Below the pieces are notes generated by a model. It worked only from the letters and a program-made list of their open reading frames with translations, was not told the DNA's origin and did not search any database. The position numbers were made by a program, and so were the translations under genes. Of a DNA stretch of 64,000 nucleotides, positions 9,539 to 17,902 are shown in pieces. Positions within the stretch are counted from its first letter, which is position 1; every line of letters starts with the position of its first letter. The stretch covers positions 457,425 through 521,424 of the forward strand of contig JAEUVV010000003.1 of assembly GCA_016786705.1 (NCBI GenBank), read 5' to 3'. The DNA is from Taibaiella sp. (GTDB lineage Bacteria > Bacteroidota > Bacteroidia > Chitinophagales > Chitinophagaceae).

Positions 9539-10219
9539 ATGAATAAAATAATTAAACTATCCTCTTTCTTACTTACAAGCCTGGGTATCGTACTGTTCAG
9601 CTCCTGCGAACCTAAAGAGATTGACCCGACCAATGAAGGCATTGGTGAATTACTCCCCGTTAATGTAAATAACTGGTGGCTCTATGAAGCCAGTGATAGC
9701 ACTATCTTCAAAAGATACTATACCGGTAGGGATACAGTAATCGACAACTTCAACTACAATTACTTCGAACAGGTAAATACCGAAAGCGGTACTATTGTAA
9801 AAGAGTTTTACGGGAAATTTGAAGGCAACTACTATACCCTTATAAAAATTGACGATGCCGGCAACACTTTTGTAAAAGCACAGGTACTTAACGGTAACCC
9901 TAAAGTGAACGATACCTGGGAAAATACCGCAACCATCAACTACAGTGGCCTTACTTTCTACGCTAAAACAGTCTGTAAGATCACTTCCGTCTCGGAAACA
10001 GCGGTTGTAAACGGCGAAACACTGGATAATATCATCGTTTCAGAAACACAATTATATGCCAGGTTCAGCCCTCTGGACAACTGGGTAGATTGTGGTACCA
10101 TGATCATGAAGTTTAAAAGAGGTAAAGGTATTATGGGGGAAGACTATGATTTCCATGTACCTAATTTTGTAGATAAAACATATAGTAACCACCTTATTGA
10201 TTATCATTTGGTGCAATAA
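9539..10219 (+). CDS. Lipoprotein of unknown function
   Basis: The 226-residue product begins with a lipoprotein signal (positively charged MNKIIK, hydrophobic stretch, lipobox VLFSSC with Cys23). The mature part starts CEPKEIDPTNEG and is rich in Asn, Tyr, Thr and aromatic residues in alternating pattern, suggesting an all-beta fold (NNWWLYEASDSTIFKRYYTG). I do not recognise a family. It follows the folate cyclo-ligase gene by 34 nt without a visible promoter, so they may form a two-gene transcript that ends at the palindromic terminator behind it. Confidence 0.85.
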   Translation: MNKIIKLSSFLLTSLGIVLFSSCEPKEIDPTNEGIGELLPVNVNNWWLYEASDSTIFKRYYTGRDTVIDNFNYNYFEQVNTESGTIVKEFYGKFEGNYYTLIKIDDAGNTFVKAQVLNGNPKVNDTWENTATINYSGLTFYAKTVCKITSVSETAVVNGETLDNIIVSETQLYARFSPLDNWVDCGTMIMKFKRGKGIMGEDYDFHVPNFVDKTYSNHLIDYHLVQ

Positions 10220-10222
10220 AAT

Positions 10223-10271
10223 AATAAAGGAAAAGGCCCCAGTAATAATTACTGGGGCCTTTTCCTTTATT
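10223..10271. terminator. Bidirectional terminator between the lipoprotein gene and uvrC
   Basis: The arms 10223-10246 and 10248-10271 are perfect 24-nt reverse complements around a single A, with the GC-rich core GGCCCCAGT. Both flanks are AT-rich, so it can stop the plus-strand lipoprotein transcript and the minus-strand pepE-uvrC transcript. Confidence 0.85.
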
Positions 10272-10292
10272 CAATTAAGCAATTCATATTAT

Positions 10293-12104
10293 TTACTCTT
10301 CCGGATGAAACCAGTTCCAGACCAGTCGCGCCTTAGCCGCGCCTATGGTCATCGTAAGCTCTCTTTCCGTCATAGTTTTTATCTTATTTACCGAACGGTA
10401 GCGTTGCAGTAAAGTTTCTGCGATCTTCTTCCCGATCCCGGGTATGGATTCCAGTTCATTCTTTATAGTCCCCTTACTCCGCACATCCCTGTGAAAGGTG
10501 ATGCCAAAACGGTGTACTTCATCCCTGATCCTGCGGATGAGCAACAAGCTGCTGCCATTATACTCCAGCTGCAAAGGCTCCGAGTCGCCCGGGAAGAAAA
10601 TACTTTCTTCTCTTTTAGCCAGACCAACAACTGTCATCTTACCCAGCAATCCCAATTCCATAATACTTTCCATAGCCGCACCCAGCTGCCCCTTTCCGCC
10701 ATCTATGATCACCAGCTGCGGCAAAGGCTTATGCTCCTTAAGCAGGCGGTAATACCGCCGGTACACGATCTCCTTCATCGAAGCAAAATCGTTGATCCCT
10801 TCTACGGTTTTAATGTGAAAATGCCGGTACTCTTTTTTATACGGCAGCCCTTCTTTAAAGCAAACCATTGCCGCTACCGGGAAGGCGCCCTGGAAGTTGG
10901 AGTTATCAAAACACTCGATATGCAAAGGCACTTCTTTTAAATGCAAATCCTCTTTCAATTGCTGCAGCACCATGTTCATATCCTTCATCATCGTCTTATC
11001 CATGTGCATTTTCTTTTTCAATAAAAACTGCCGCATGAACTCCTCCGCGTTCTTATAGCTCAGGTCAAGCAGCTTCTTCCGGTCGCCACCCAGTGGAATC
11101 GTCTGCAATAAGCCTTCCTCCTCCGTATTGACAGTAAAAGGCACAATAATTTCTTTAGCCGAAGATTGAAACCTGGGACGCAAGTAGGCAATAGCATAAG
11201 CCAGCAGATCCTCTTTACTTTCTTCCAGTTTCTTTTCGATCTGTATGCTTTTGCTTTGCACAATCGTACCGCCTACAAGCACCATATAGTTTACATAAGC
11301 CTGCGTTTCATTATCAATGATGCTGGCCACATCCGCATCCCCGATCCTGAGGTTGGTAATACTTGATTTTGTCTGAAAATTCTGCAGGCTGTCGATCGCC
11401 TGCTTGGTCAGGTGGGCCTTTTCAAACTCCATACGCTCGCTTTCTTCCTGCATCTGCTGTTTAAGCTGGCTCAACACCTGTGTTACATTTCCTTTGATGA
11501 TCTGCTTAAGCTGGGCTACGTCTTTTAAATAATCTGCTTCTGTCTGCAGGCCTTCACAAGGAGCCTTACAGTTACCCAGGTGATATTCCAGGCACTTATT
11601 GAACTTTCCCTTTTCAATATTTTCTTTAGTAAGGTTCAGCTTACAGTTACGCATCGGGAATACCTTCTTCATCAGGTCCATCAAAACATATACCTGTGAT
11701 ACGTTAGTATAAGGGCCCAGGTATTCAGAACCGTCTTTTATAAACCTCCGGGTAAGATAGACCCGGGGAAACCTTTCGTTCTTAACGACTACATAGGGAT
11801 AAGTCTTATCATCTTTTAAACTGATATTGTAAGGCGGCTTAAAATGCTTTATAAGCGAGTTTTCCAATAAAAACGCTTCATGCTCATTATTGGTAACTGT
11901 CCACTCTACAAAGTCTATCTGGTTAACTAAAGTATTGGTTTTCGCATTCTCGATTTTCTTTACAAAATAAGAACTGACCCGTTTTTTCAGGTCTTTTGCC
12001 TTACCTACATACAATAGCTTCTTCCCGGCATCGTAATATCGGTACACACCGGGCAAATGGGGTAATGTGGGTGCAATTTCTGCCTGGAAATGCTCTTTGA
12101 TCAT
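10293..12104 (-). CDS. uvrC: Excinuclease ABC subunit C
   Basis: UvrC makes the 3' and 5' incisions in nucleotide excision repair after UvrA/UvrB have located the lesion. At 603 residues it has the usual length. Domains in order: GIY-YIG nuclease at about 15-95 (LPGVYRYYDAGKKLLYVGKA), a UVR motif that contacts UvrB at about 205-245, the RNase H-like C-terminal nuclease at about 380-540 (ECFDNSNFQG, VIIDGGKGQL), and tandem helix-hairpin-helix motifs at the end (IPGIGKKIAETLL). It lies 2 nt behind pepE and is almost certainly cotranscribed with it. Confidence 0.98.
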   Translation of the reverse strand: MIKEHFQAEIAPTLPHLPGVYRYYDAGKKLLYVGKAKDLKKRVSSYFVKKIENAKTNTLVNQIDFVEWTVTNNEHEAFLLENSLIKHFKPPYNISLKDDKTYPYVVVKNERFPRVYLTRRFIKDGSEYLGPYTNVSQVYVLMDLMKKVFPMRNCKLNLTKENIEKGKFNKCLEYHLGNCKAPCEGLQTEADYLKDVAQLKQIIKGNVTQVLSQLKQQMQEESERMEFEKAHLTKQAIDSLQNFQTKSSITNLRIGDADVASIIDNETQAYVNYMVLVGGTIVQSKSIQIEKKLEESKEDLLAYAIAYLRPRFQSSAKEIIVPFTVNTEEEGLLQTIPLGGDRKKLLDLSYKNAEEFMRQFLLKKKMHMDKTMMKDMNMVLQQLKEDLHLKEVPLHIECFDNSNFQGAFPVAAMVCFKEGLPYKKEYRHFHIKTVEGINDFASMKEIVYRRYYRLLKEHKPLPQLVIIDGGKGQLGAAMESIMELGLLGKMTVVGLAKREESIFFPGDSEPLQLEYNGSSLLLIRRIRDEVHRFGITFHRDVRSKGTIKNELESIPGIGKKIAETLLQRYRSVNKIKTMTERELTMTIGAAKARLVWNWFHPEE

Positions 12105-12106
12105 AT

Positions 12107-12808
12107 TTAAAAATTCAACCGGCTACCGGCAGGCAACTCATAAGGAGCCTTACCTGCTTCAAAAATACGCGTGGATTCTGTTCCTTCTGTAGTTACCACA
12201 TCGCCTTTCACCCGGATCCAGTTGCCTTCTCTTAAGCCTACCACCGGCACCGTATTCTGGGTGTGAAACTCCCCGATGCGGGTTTCGCGGGTTTCTCCAT
12301 TATGTTTTAATTCAGGCTGCGGGTCCAGGTAATGCGGGTTCAGGTTAAACGGCACCAGGCCCATGGTATCAAAGCTTGGCGGGTATACGATAGGCATATC
12401 ATTGGTAGTGCGCATATTCACCCCGCCTATATTACTGCCGGCGCTCGCGCCCATGTAAGGCGTTCCGTTTTCAACCACCTGCTTCAGCTGCTGCATCAGC
12501 CCGGACTCATGCAGTTCTTTTACCAGCAGGAAGGTATTGCCGCCGCCGGTAAAAAAGCCCTTAGCTTCCCGGATAGCCGCTATTTTATTTTCAAAGGTAT
12601 GCAGCCCGGTCACCTTAATACCTATGGTATCAAAAAACTCCTGCGCTTTCGCGGTATACGCGTCATGGGAGATACCGCCGGGCCTTGCGAACGGGATAAA
12701 TACAATATGGTCAACACCTGCAAACAAATCCAATATCGTGTCCTTCAGGTAATCTAAATAATTTCCGCCATATAATGTTGAAGTACTGGCTAATACTATG
12801 TTCTTCAT
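12107..12808 (-). CDS. pepE: Dipeptidase E (peptidase family S51)
   Basis: PepE is a cytosolic serine peptidase that hydrolyses dipeptides with N-terminal aspartate. The 233-residue protein contains the nucleophile elbow GASAGSN with Ser122, and Asp137 and His159 (NPHYLDP) fit the triad of the E. coli enzyme (Ser120, Asp135, His157) with a constant shift of two. The glycine-rich FFTGGGNTFLL loop before it is also typical. The stop codon lies 2 nt before the uvrC start, so the genes form an operon; a TAACTTTG -7-like box lies at 12825-12832. Confidence 0.96.
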   Translation of the reverse strand: MKNIVLASTSTLYGGNYLDYLKDTILDLFAGVDHIVFIPFARPGGISHDAYTAKAQEFFDTIGIKVTGLHTFENKIAAIREAKGFFTGGGNTFLLVKELHESGLMQQLKQVVENGTPYMGASAGSNIGGVNMRTTNDMPIVYPPSFDTMGLVPFNLNPHYLDPQPELKHNGETRETRIGEFHTQNTVPVVGLREGNWIRVKGDVVTTEGTESTRIFEAGKAPYELPAGSRLNF

Positions 12809-12866
12809 AATGCTGTAATTGGAGCAAAGTTACAAAATACAATCCGCCAATCGGGAGTAAAACAAA

Positions 12867-12895
12867 AAAAGCAATGGCGGAAAACCATTGCTTTT
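12867..12895 (-). terminator. Terminator of the 340-residue T9SS gene
   Basis: An 11-bp stem (AAAAGCAATGG at 12867-12877 with its complement at 12885-12895) and a 7-nt loop are followed, on the minus strand, by a T run. It lies 20 nt behind the stop codon of the gene at 12915-13937. Confidence 0.88.
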
Positions 12896-12914
12896 CTAAA
12901 AAATAAGTGATTAA

Positions 12915-13937
12915 TTATTTTACGAACTTACCGGTTTGTCTGGCAGTACCATTTTCATTGTACACTTCATAGAAATAAGTACCGGCAGCATATTTACCCA
13001 AATCAATGGTATTGATCCCCTGGCTTAAAGGCGCGCTATGCATGATCTGGCCAATACTGTTTTGAATGACCAGGGTTGTATGCATCATATTACCTTTATT
13101 ATTAAAATTGACTTGTGTAGTTGCCGGGTTAGGATATACCTGGAAGCCAAGATCGGTAGCCTTAACATTGCTTACAGAAGTAGGTTGACTTGCAAATATT
13201 TCTACATGATCTACAAATAAAGTATTGTCAACCGTAAACCCTGAAGATGAAGATACGAAACCTACTACCATTGAGTCAGTAGCATCTCCGCCAGCATACA
13301 TTACAGGTACAGATATTTTAATATACCCGTTTGAGTTCGGCGCGATGGTCATGCCACCCTGCCCGATCACCGCGTTGGAGTCAGCTCCTGAGCTGCCTTG
13401 TACTTTCTTGTAAGCCAGCACAAAAACGGCTCCGGAATCCACGTTGGTTGCCGGGGTCTTCACATATGCGGTAACGCTGTCAATACGTTTACCGTACATA
13501 GGCGTGCACTCTGTAAAACGGAACAAAGTCATCAGGTCAATATTATCAAAATCAGCGCCCAGTAAAGCCGACATGCTCACATTTTGTTTCGCATTGGTCA
13601 TCAGCACCGGAAGCTTTTTTAAGGTATCCCCATAATCTTTAGTCATCAATTTAGCAGCGAAAGATCCTTCGTGCATATCACTATCTTTAAATAACTGCTT
13701 ATTGTAGTCAAAATCCTGGCCTTGAGCGAGCATAAATATACCTACTGTATGATTCAGGAACTGGTCAGAACCATACCAGCCATTCGGGCGTTCCAGGTTC
13801 GGAATACCCGGAGGTATCGTCGGTGCATTGATATTTGTCCATGCCTCAAAAGTACCGTTAACGATAACCGGCGTCTGGGCTACGCCTAGTGTAGCAAAGC
13901 CAATACTGGCCGCAATAGTAAATAAAGCTTTTTTCAT
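12915..13937 (-). CDS. Secreted T9SS protein with a jelly-roll-like domain and type A sorting domain
   Basis: The 340-residue protein has a signal peptide (MKKALFTIAASIGFATLGVAQ). The body starts with NGTFEAWTN and ends with a VDHVEIFAS strand, a pattern seen in carbohydrate-binding-like jelly-roll modules. The last 80 residues are a T9SS sorting domain (QVYPNPATTQVNFNNKG, AGTYFYEVYNENG, ending TGKFVK). It is probably exported and either released or attached to the cell surface. It stands alone between a promoter-like TAAATTTG (13955-13962) and its own terminator. No catalytic motif is visible, so the ligand is unknown. Confidence 0.9.
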   Translation of the reverse strand: MKKALFTIAASIGFATLGVAQTPVIVNGTFEAWTNINAPTIPPGIPNLERPNGWYGSDQFLNHTVGIFMLAQGQDFDYNKQLFKDSDMHEGSFAAKLMTKDYGDTLKKLPVLMTNAKQNVSMSALLGADFDNIDLMTLFRFTECTPMYGKRIDSVTAYVKTPATNVDSGAVFVLAYKKVQGSSGADSNAVIGQGGMTIAPNSNGYIKISVPVMYAGGDATDSMVVGFVSSSSGFTVDNTLFVDHVEIFASQPTSVSNVKATDLGFQVYPNPATTQVNFNNKGNMMHTTLVIQNSIGQIMHSAPLSQGINTIDLGKYAAGTYFYEVYNENGTARQTGKFVK

Positions 13938-14045
13938 GATTTATATTTAAGCATCAAATTTACAAATATTATTTGCAATATCTTCTTTTTCAGGAATATT
14001 ATACATGGAGGAATAAAATTCATAAATGGCTATACTTAAGCGCAT

Positions 14046-14080
14046 AAAAAATGCAGTAACAAAAGTTACTGCATTTTTAT
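14046..14080 (-). terminator. Terminator behind rplY
   Basis: A 14-bp stem (AAAAATGCAGTAAC at 14047-14060, complement at 14065-14078) with an AAAA loop. On the minus strand it runs out into T residues. It lies 20 nt behind the rplY stop codon. Confidence 0.9.
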
Positions 14081-14100
14081 AAATATTACTTAGTAAAGGA

Positions 14101-14685
14101 TTACTTTTTACCTTTTGCCGCTTCAGTTTCAGCCTGGCGTAATGCACGGGTCATTACTACAGAAGCTACCGGTTGACGACCCGGCATCATGATCTCCATG
14201 TTCTCTGCCTTAATGTCTTCAACACGCAGGTTGCCATTTAACTCAAGGTTAGTCAAATCAACTTTGATACCATCTGTCAAATGCTTAGGGAAAGTTCTTA
14301 CTTTGATTTTCTTTAAACGTAATTGTAAACGACCACCCGCTTTAACACCTGCAGGCTGACCTTCGAAGATGAAAGGTAAATCAGCAACGATTTTCTTATC
14401 TTCTACTAATTCTAAGAAATCAACGTGGTTCAATCTGTCGGTAACCACATCAAATTGTAAATCTTTAACGATAGCTCTGTAAGATTTACCCTCTACTTTG
14501 ATTTCAGCAACCTGAAACGCTGAAGTATAGATCAAAGAACGGAAAGACAAAACAGGTGCATAGAAGTGTACTTCTTCTTTACCACCATAAATTACGCCTA
14601 AAACGTTACCTTGACTACGTAAATCACGTGCCGCTTTTTTTCCTGAGTCAGTTCTCAATTGTCCTTCAATAACAACTGTATTCAT
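14101..14685 (-). CDS. rplY: 50S ribosomal protein L25 (general stress protein Ctc form)
   Basis: L25 binds 5S rRNA in the large subunit. The 194-residue protein is the long TL5/Ctc form: an N-terminal L25 domain (about 1-90, with SGKKAARDLRSQGNVLGVIYGG) and a C-terminal beta-rich domain (LPFIFEGQPAGVKAGGRLQ, then VDLTNLELNGNLRVEDI). It follows prs, the same gene order as prs-ctc in Bacillus. A two-box promoter at the very end of prs gives it a leader of about 140 nt. Confidence 0.97.
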   Translation of the reverse strand: MNTVVIEGQLRTDSGKKAARDLRSQGNVLGVIYGGKEEVHFYAPVLSFRSLIYTSAFQVAEIKVEGKSYRAIVKDLQFDVVTDRLNHVDFLELVEDKKIVADLPFIFEGQPAGVKAGGRLQLRLKKIKVRTFPKHLTDGIKVDLTNLELNGNLRVEDIKAENMEIMMPGRQPVASVVMTRALRQAETEAAKGKK

Positions 14686-14834
14686 TTTATATTTAATTTT
14701 TACTTTTCAACGACAAACGATTACTCGGTTAACATCTGCAGCTGAATCGTGTTTTTGATAATTTCAAAATAGTTTTTGCCCTCAGGCTTACCGAATTTTG
14801 ATGCTTAAACAGTGCTCTTTATTCAAAGAGGGTG

Positions 14835-14866
14835 CAAAATTAAGTCAATTTTGGTTTATGAGCAAA
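14835..14866 (-). promoter_or_regulatory. Promoter of rplY, embedded in the 3' end of prs
   Basis: On the minus strand TTTG (14866-14863), a 20-nt spacer and TAATTTTG (14842-14835) fit the Bacteroidota consensus. The -33 box and spacer lie inside the last codons of prs. The predicted start near 14828 leaves an untranslated leader of about 140 nt, in which a small CTCTTT/AAAGAG hairpin (14815-14830) is visible. Confidence 0.65.
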
Positions 14867-15787
14867 TAAACTTGTAATGGACTTATTTTCAAATGTATTC
14901 CTGATAGCAACGGCAAATAATTGTGCCGAAGTCAGTACTTCAATCTTATCAATTTTCTCCTTTAAAGGAATGGTATCGCAAACAACCAGTTTTTCCAGTT
15001 CTGAATTGGCTACATTCTCATAGGCTTTTCCGCTAAGCACCGGGTGCGTACAGAATGCTCTTACAGACAAAGCGCCTTTTTCTTTCAGCAGGCTGGCCGC
15101 TTTACATAAGGTACCGGCAGTATCCACGATATCATCAATCAGGATGACATGTTTTCCCGTCACATCGCCGATTACGGTCATAGAGCCTACTTCATTGGCT
15201 TTTTTACGGTACTTATCACAAATAACCATTTCAGCGCCAAAATAACTGGCCACCTCTCTTACCCTGTTAGTAGACCCGACATCCGGGGCTGCAAACACAT
15301 AGTTATCCAATCCTAAATTCTCGATATAAGGAATAAAGATCGCGGAGCTATCCAGGTGATCCACGGGGATATCGAAGAATCCCTGGATCTGCGGAGCGTG
15401 TAAATCCATAGTCATTACACGGTCTGCACCGGCTTCGGTCAGCAGGTTAGCAATCAGTTTAGAGGCGATAGCCACCCTTGGACGGTCTTTACGGTCCTGG
15501 CGGGCGAAACCATAATAAGGGATTACTGCAGTGATGTAGCCTGCTGATGCACGGCGTGCAGCATCGATCATCATTAACAATTCCATCAGGTTATCAGACG
15601 GAGCACAGGTGGACTGAACAATAAAAACATGATCACCCCTTACAGATTCATTAAATCTTGGCTGAAACTCACCGTCACTGAACTTTTGAATGGTTACTTC
15701 GCTAAGCTTTTTGCCCGCGGCTTTAGCAATATCTTCTGCCAGCTTAAGAGATACATTACCGGAAAAGATTTTTACTGATGGTTGCAT
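14840..15787 (-). CDS. prs: Ribose-phosphate pyrophosphokinase (PRPP synthetase)
   Basis: Prs transfers pyrophosphate from ATP to ribose 5-phosphate, making PRPP for purine, pyrimidine, His, Trp and NAD synthesis. The 315-residue length is standard for class I enzymes. Recognised are the ATP loop (PYYGFARQDRKDRPRVAIAS), the metal/ribose segment TMDLHAPQIQGFFDIPVDHL, the catalytic flexible loop with KYRKKANEV, and the PRPP-binding motif VILIDDIVDTAGTL. It has its own promoter and is followed by rplY. Confidence 0.98.
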   Translation of the reverse strand: MQPSVKIFSGNVSLKLAEDIAKAAGKKLSEVTIQKFSDGEFQPRFNESVRGDHVFIVQSTCAPSDNLMELLMMIDAARRASAGYITAVIPYYGFARQDRKDRPRVAIASKLIANLLTEAGADRVMTMDLHAPQIQGFFDIPVDHLDSSAIFIPYIENLGLDNYVFAAPDVGSTNRVREVASYFGAEMVICDKYRKKANEVGSMTVIGDVTGKHVILIDDIVDTAGTLCKAASLLKEKGALSVRAFCTHPVLSGKAYENVANSELEKLVVCDTIPLKEKIDKIEVLTSAQLFAVAIRNTFENKSITSLFAHKPKLT

Positions 15788-15815
15788 GAGAAATTCTATT
15801 TTTGAAAACAGATTG

Positions 15816-15846
15816 CAAAAGTAATTTTTTTGTCATTCAATTCAAA
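15816..15846 (-). promoter_or_regulatory. Promoter of prs
   Basis: On the minus strand TTTG (15846-15843), a 19-nt spacer and TACTTTTG (15823-15816) match the Bacteroidota -33/-7 boxes. The -7 box ends 29 nt before the ATG, so the leader is short. Confidence 0.7.
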
Positions 15847-15947
15847 ACAAAAGTTCAATACAATTAAATTTCAGAAGTCCGGCAAAAAACAGGTAAACAA
15901 ATCGCTATATTTATAGCAGTATCCATTAATCTTAAAAAAGCAAAGAC

Positions 15948-16565
15948 TTGATAGCAGTAATCAGCGGCAGAATTGTCAATTCATGGAAGGTTAACCCAAA
16001 TGCCTGGCTGTTTAAACTAAAGCAGTTTTTTGCCAGCTTTGGCGAGACTCCTTTGAAATGGGAAATTTTTGGCGGTAACGCCTTCCTGCTGCGGCTCAAT
16101 TACCCGGAAGAAAGTTTATTCGTAGCGATCATTATCAAAGCGATCTTCCGGCAGGTAGAAGACCTGGACATAGAGCTGCGCATCGGCATCGGTGAAGCTG
16201 AAGTATCCTATGAATCTTTGAGAAAAATGAAAGGCACGGCGATCAGCTATACCCGCTGGGATGAAAGCGACAAAATACCGCAAAAACCGGCTATGCTGTT
16301 CTCTACCGGCAATGAGCTGTTTGACCGGGAATTTAACCTCTTGCTGGAATTCGCGCTCTTAAATATGAACCAATGGAGCCTGGCAGAGGCCGAGATCGTG
16401 GAACTCTGTATGCTCTTCCCGGAAAAAAATCAGCAGGAGCTTGCGGAATGGCTAAGGATCAGGCAATCCGCGGTAAGCCAAAGACGCAGCAGGTCACAAC
16501 TGGATTTGCTCCTCAGGCTGGACCAATATTTCAGGACAAAAATAAAAACACAGCTTACCTTGTAG
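15948..16565 (+). CDS. SatD-like protein of unknown function with a C-terminal HTH-like segment
   Basis: The 205-residue product starts at TTG with MIAVISGRIVNSW, which resembles the N-terminus of SatD-family proteins (MxAVIxGDIxNS); the fit of this segment is the reason for choosing the TTG. The middle (LDIELRIGIGEAE, YESLRKMKGTAISYTRW) is also reminiscent of that family. Near the C-terminus NQQELAEWLRIRQSAVSQRR looks like a helix-turn-helix, so DNA binding is possible. A HEAT-like protein gene starts 1 nt behind the stop, so the two are surely coexpressed. The family assignment rests on memory of the pattern and is tentative. Confidence 0.7.
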   Translation: MIAVISGRIVNSWKVNPNAWLFKLKQFFASFGETPLKWEIFGGNAFLLRLNYPEESLFVAIIIKAIFRQVEDLDIELRIGIGEAEVSYESLRKMKGTAISYTRWDESDKIPQKPAMLFSTGNELFDREFNLLLEFALLNMNQWSLAEAEIVELCMLFPEKNQQELAEWLRIRQSAVSQRRSRSQLDLLLRLDQYFRTKIKTQLTL

Positions 16566-16566
16566 T

Positions 16567-17112
16567 ATGAATAGCAATGAAATAAAGGAATGGATCTACA
16601 CGCTTGAAAAAGGTAAATTTATAGAGAAAATGGTCGCTTCCAAAGCGCTTAAAAAGATATCAGAAAGCACCCCGGAAGTGCTGGTGCCCCACTACCCTGC
16701 CTTTTTAAAGATCCTTGCCGACAAAAATGTAAAAGTGGCCTGGGCCACCTTTTTCATGCTTACGCCCATGGCGGTTTTCAAGCCGGAAATGGCCTACGAG
16801 CACCTGGGACTGTTCGCGCAGATTGCCGATGGCGACTCCGTAATTGCCAGGGATCAATATGTAAAAATTCTTACTGAACTGGCGAAGCATACTGCCTATA
16901 AAGAAACCTGCATCACCTTATTATTGGACGAGGTGCTGAAAGCTCCGGTCAACCAACTGCCTTCTTATGCCAAAAGCGCGGCATCGGTTGTCGGCCAGGG
17001 GTATGCAGGCTCTTTAATCGACCTCATCAGCAGCAGGCTGCCGGATGTAGCCGACTATCCTCCAAAAACAAAAAAACTGCTACAGTTAATCCGGCAATTG
17101 AATAAGCTATAA
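16567..17112 (+). CDS. HEAT-repeat-like helical protein of unknown function
   Basis: The 181-residue protein is predicted to be almost entirely helical, without a signal peptide or membrane segment. Segments such as ASKALKKISESTPEVLVPHY, FLKILADKNVKVAWATFFML and DQYVKILTELAKHTAYKETC show the paired-helix pattern of HEAT/ARM repeats, which usually serve as protein-protein scaffolds. The start codon lies 1 nt behind the stop of the SatD-like gene, implying translational coupling and probably a joint function. No enzyme motif is visible. Confidence 0.8.
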   Translation: MNSNEIKEWIYTLEKGKFIEKMVASKALKKISESTPEVLVPHYPAFLKILADKNVKVAWATFFMLTPMAVFKPEMAYEHLGLFAQIADGDSVIARDQYVKILTELAKHTAYKETCITLLLDEVLKAPVNQLPSYAKSAASVVGQGYAGSLIDLISSRLPDVADYPPKTKKLLQLIRQLNKL

Positions 17113-17170
17113 TTATAGTAAAATCAGCATTAACGATAGCACAAACCTAAGCTATTTGTATAGATTTCCC

Positions 17171-17178
17171 TACCTTTG
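17171..17178 (+). promoter_or_regulatory. -7 promoter box of the ferritin gene
   Basis: TACCTTTG matches TAnnTTTG and lies 25 nt before the ATG. A TTTG at 17155-17158 is too close to serve as the -33 box, so only the -7 element is supported. No Fur-like palindrome was recognised. Confidence 0.5.
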
Positions 17179-17203
17179 AAATTCAGCTAAAAAACAAAAT
17201 ACT

Positions 17204-17728
17204 ATGTTATCTCAAACAATCCAGGAAGCATTAAATAAACAGGTAGCCATGGAAGCGGCTTCCTCCCAGGCCTATTTAGCGATGGCCAGCTGGGCGGAAA
17301 TCCAACCCGGTTTAGATGGCGTGACCAACTTCTTTTACCAGCAGAGCGATGAAGAGCGTATTCATATGCTGAAACTGATCCGTTATATCAACGAGCGCGG
17401 TGGCTTTGCGGTAGTACCGGCATTAAGCCAACCCAATATTACTTTCCAATCTTTACAGCGCGTGTTTGAAGAATTCCTGAAACACGAGATCGCCGTATCC
17501 GAAAGTATCAATGAACTGGTAGGGCTCTGCCTGAATGAAAGAGACTTTTCCACCCATAACTTCCTGCAATGGTATGTGACCGAACAACTGGAAGAAGAAG
17601 CGCTGGCGCGTACCCTGAATGATAAATTAGAATTAGTAGGCGACGATAAAGGCGGTATCTACTTATTCGATAAAGACATCATGCTGTTCCGCAATGCGGC
17701 TAATGCCAGCGGCAATATGACGGTATAA
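17204..17728 (+). CDS. ftnA: Ferritin
   Basis: Bacterial non-haem ferritin forms 24-subunit shells that oxidise Fe(II) and store the mineral. The 174-residue length fits. Ferroxidase ligands are visible: Glu17 (KQVAMEAASSQAYLAMA), Glu50 and His54 (SDEERIHMLKL), and downstream Glu/Gln residues in HEIAVSESIN and YVTEQLEEEA. The gene has its own promoter and terminator, so it is monocistronic. Ferritins protect against iron-driven oxidative stress, but there is no related gene next to it. Confidence 0.97.
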   Translation: MLSQTIQEALNKQVAMEAASSQAYLAMASWAEIQPGLDGVTNFFYQQSDEERIHMLKLIRYINERGGFAVVPALSQPNITFQSLQRVFEEFLKHEIAVSESINELVGLCLNERDFSTHNFLQWYVTEQLEEEALARTLNDKLELVGDDKGGIYLFDKDIMLFRNAANASGNMTV

Positions 17729-17751
17729 AACGAGTACCTTACTTATTATAT

Positions 17752-17783
17752 AGCGGTTGAACTCCATTCAGCCGCTTTTTTAT
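17752..17783 (+). terminator. Terminator of the ferritin gene
   Basis: A 9-bp stem (AGCGGTTGA at 17752-17760 with TCAGCCGCT at 17768-17776, one G-U pair) is followed by a T run. It lies 23 nt behind the ferritin stop codon. Confidence 0.82.
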
Positions 17784-17902
17784 TATCCTGTTTTTTGCGA
17801 CAGGTTAATGAAAACAACTTGTGAAAGGATAGCATCAATTTCTTTTCACGTATTTTTGTAGTTTGCAATAATCATTTAATCCTTCGCGTCAAACTCCTAT
17901 TA

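Noticed and set aside
10491..10940. 149-codon open frame antisense to uvrC
   Set aside because: It lies inside the well-conserved nuclease domain of UvrC and has no independent support.
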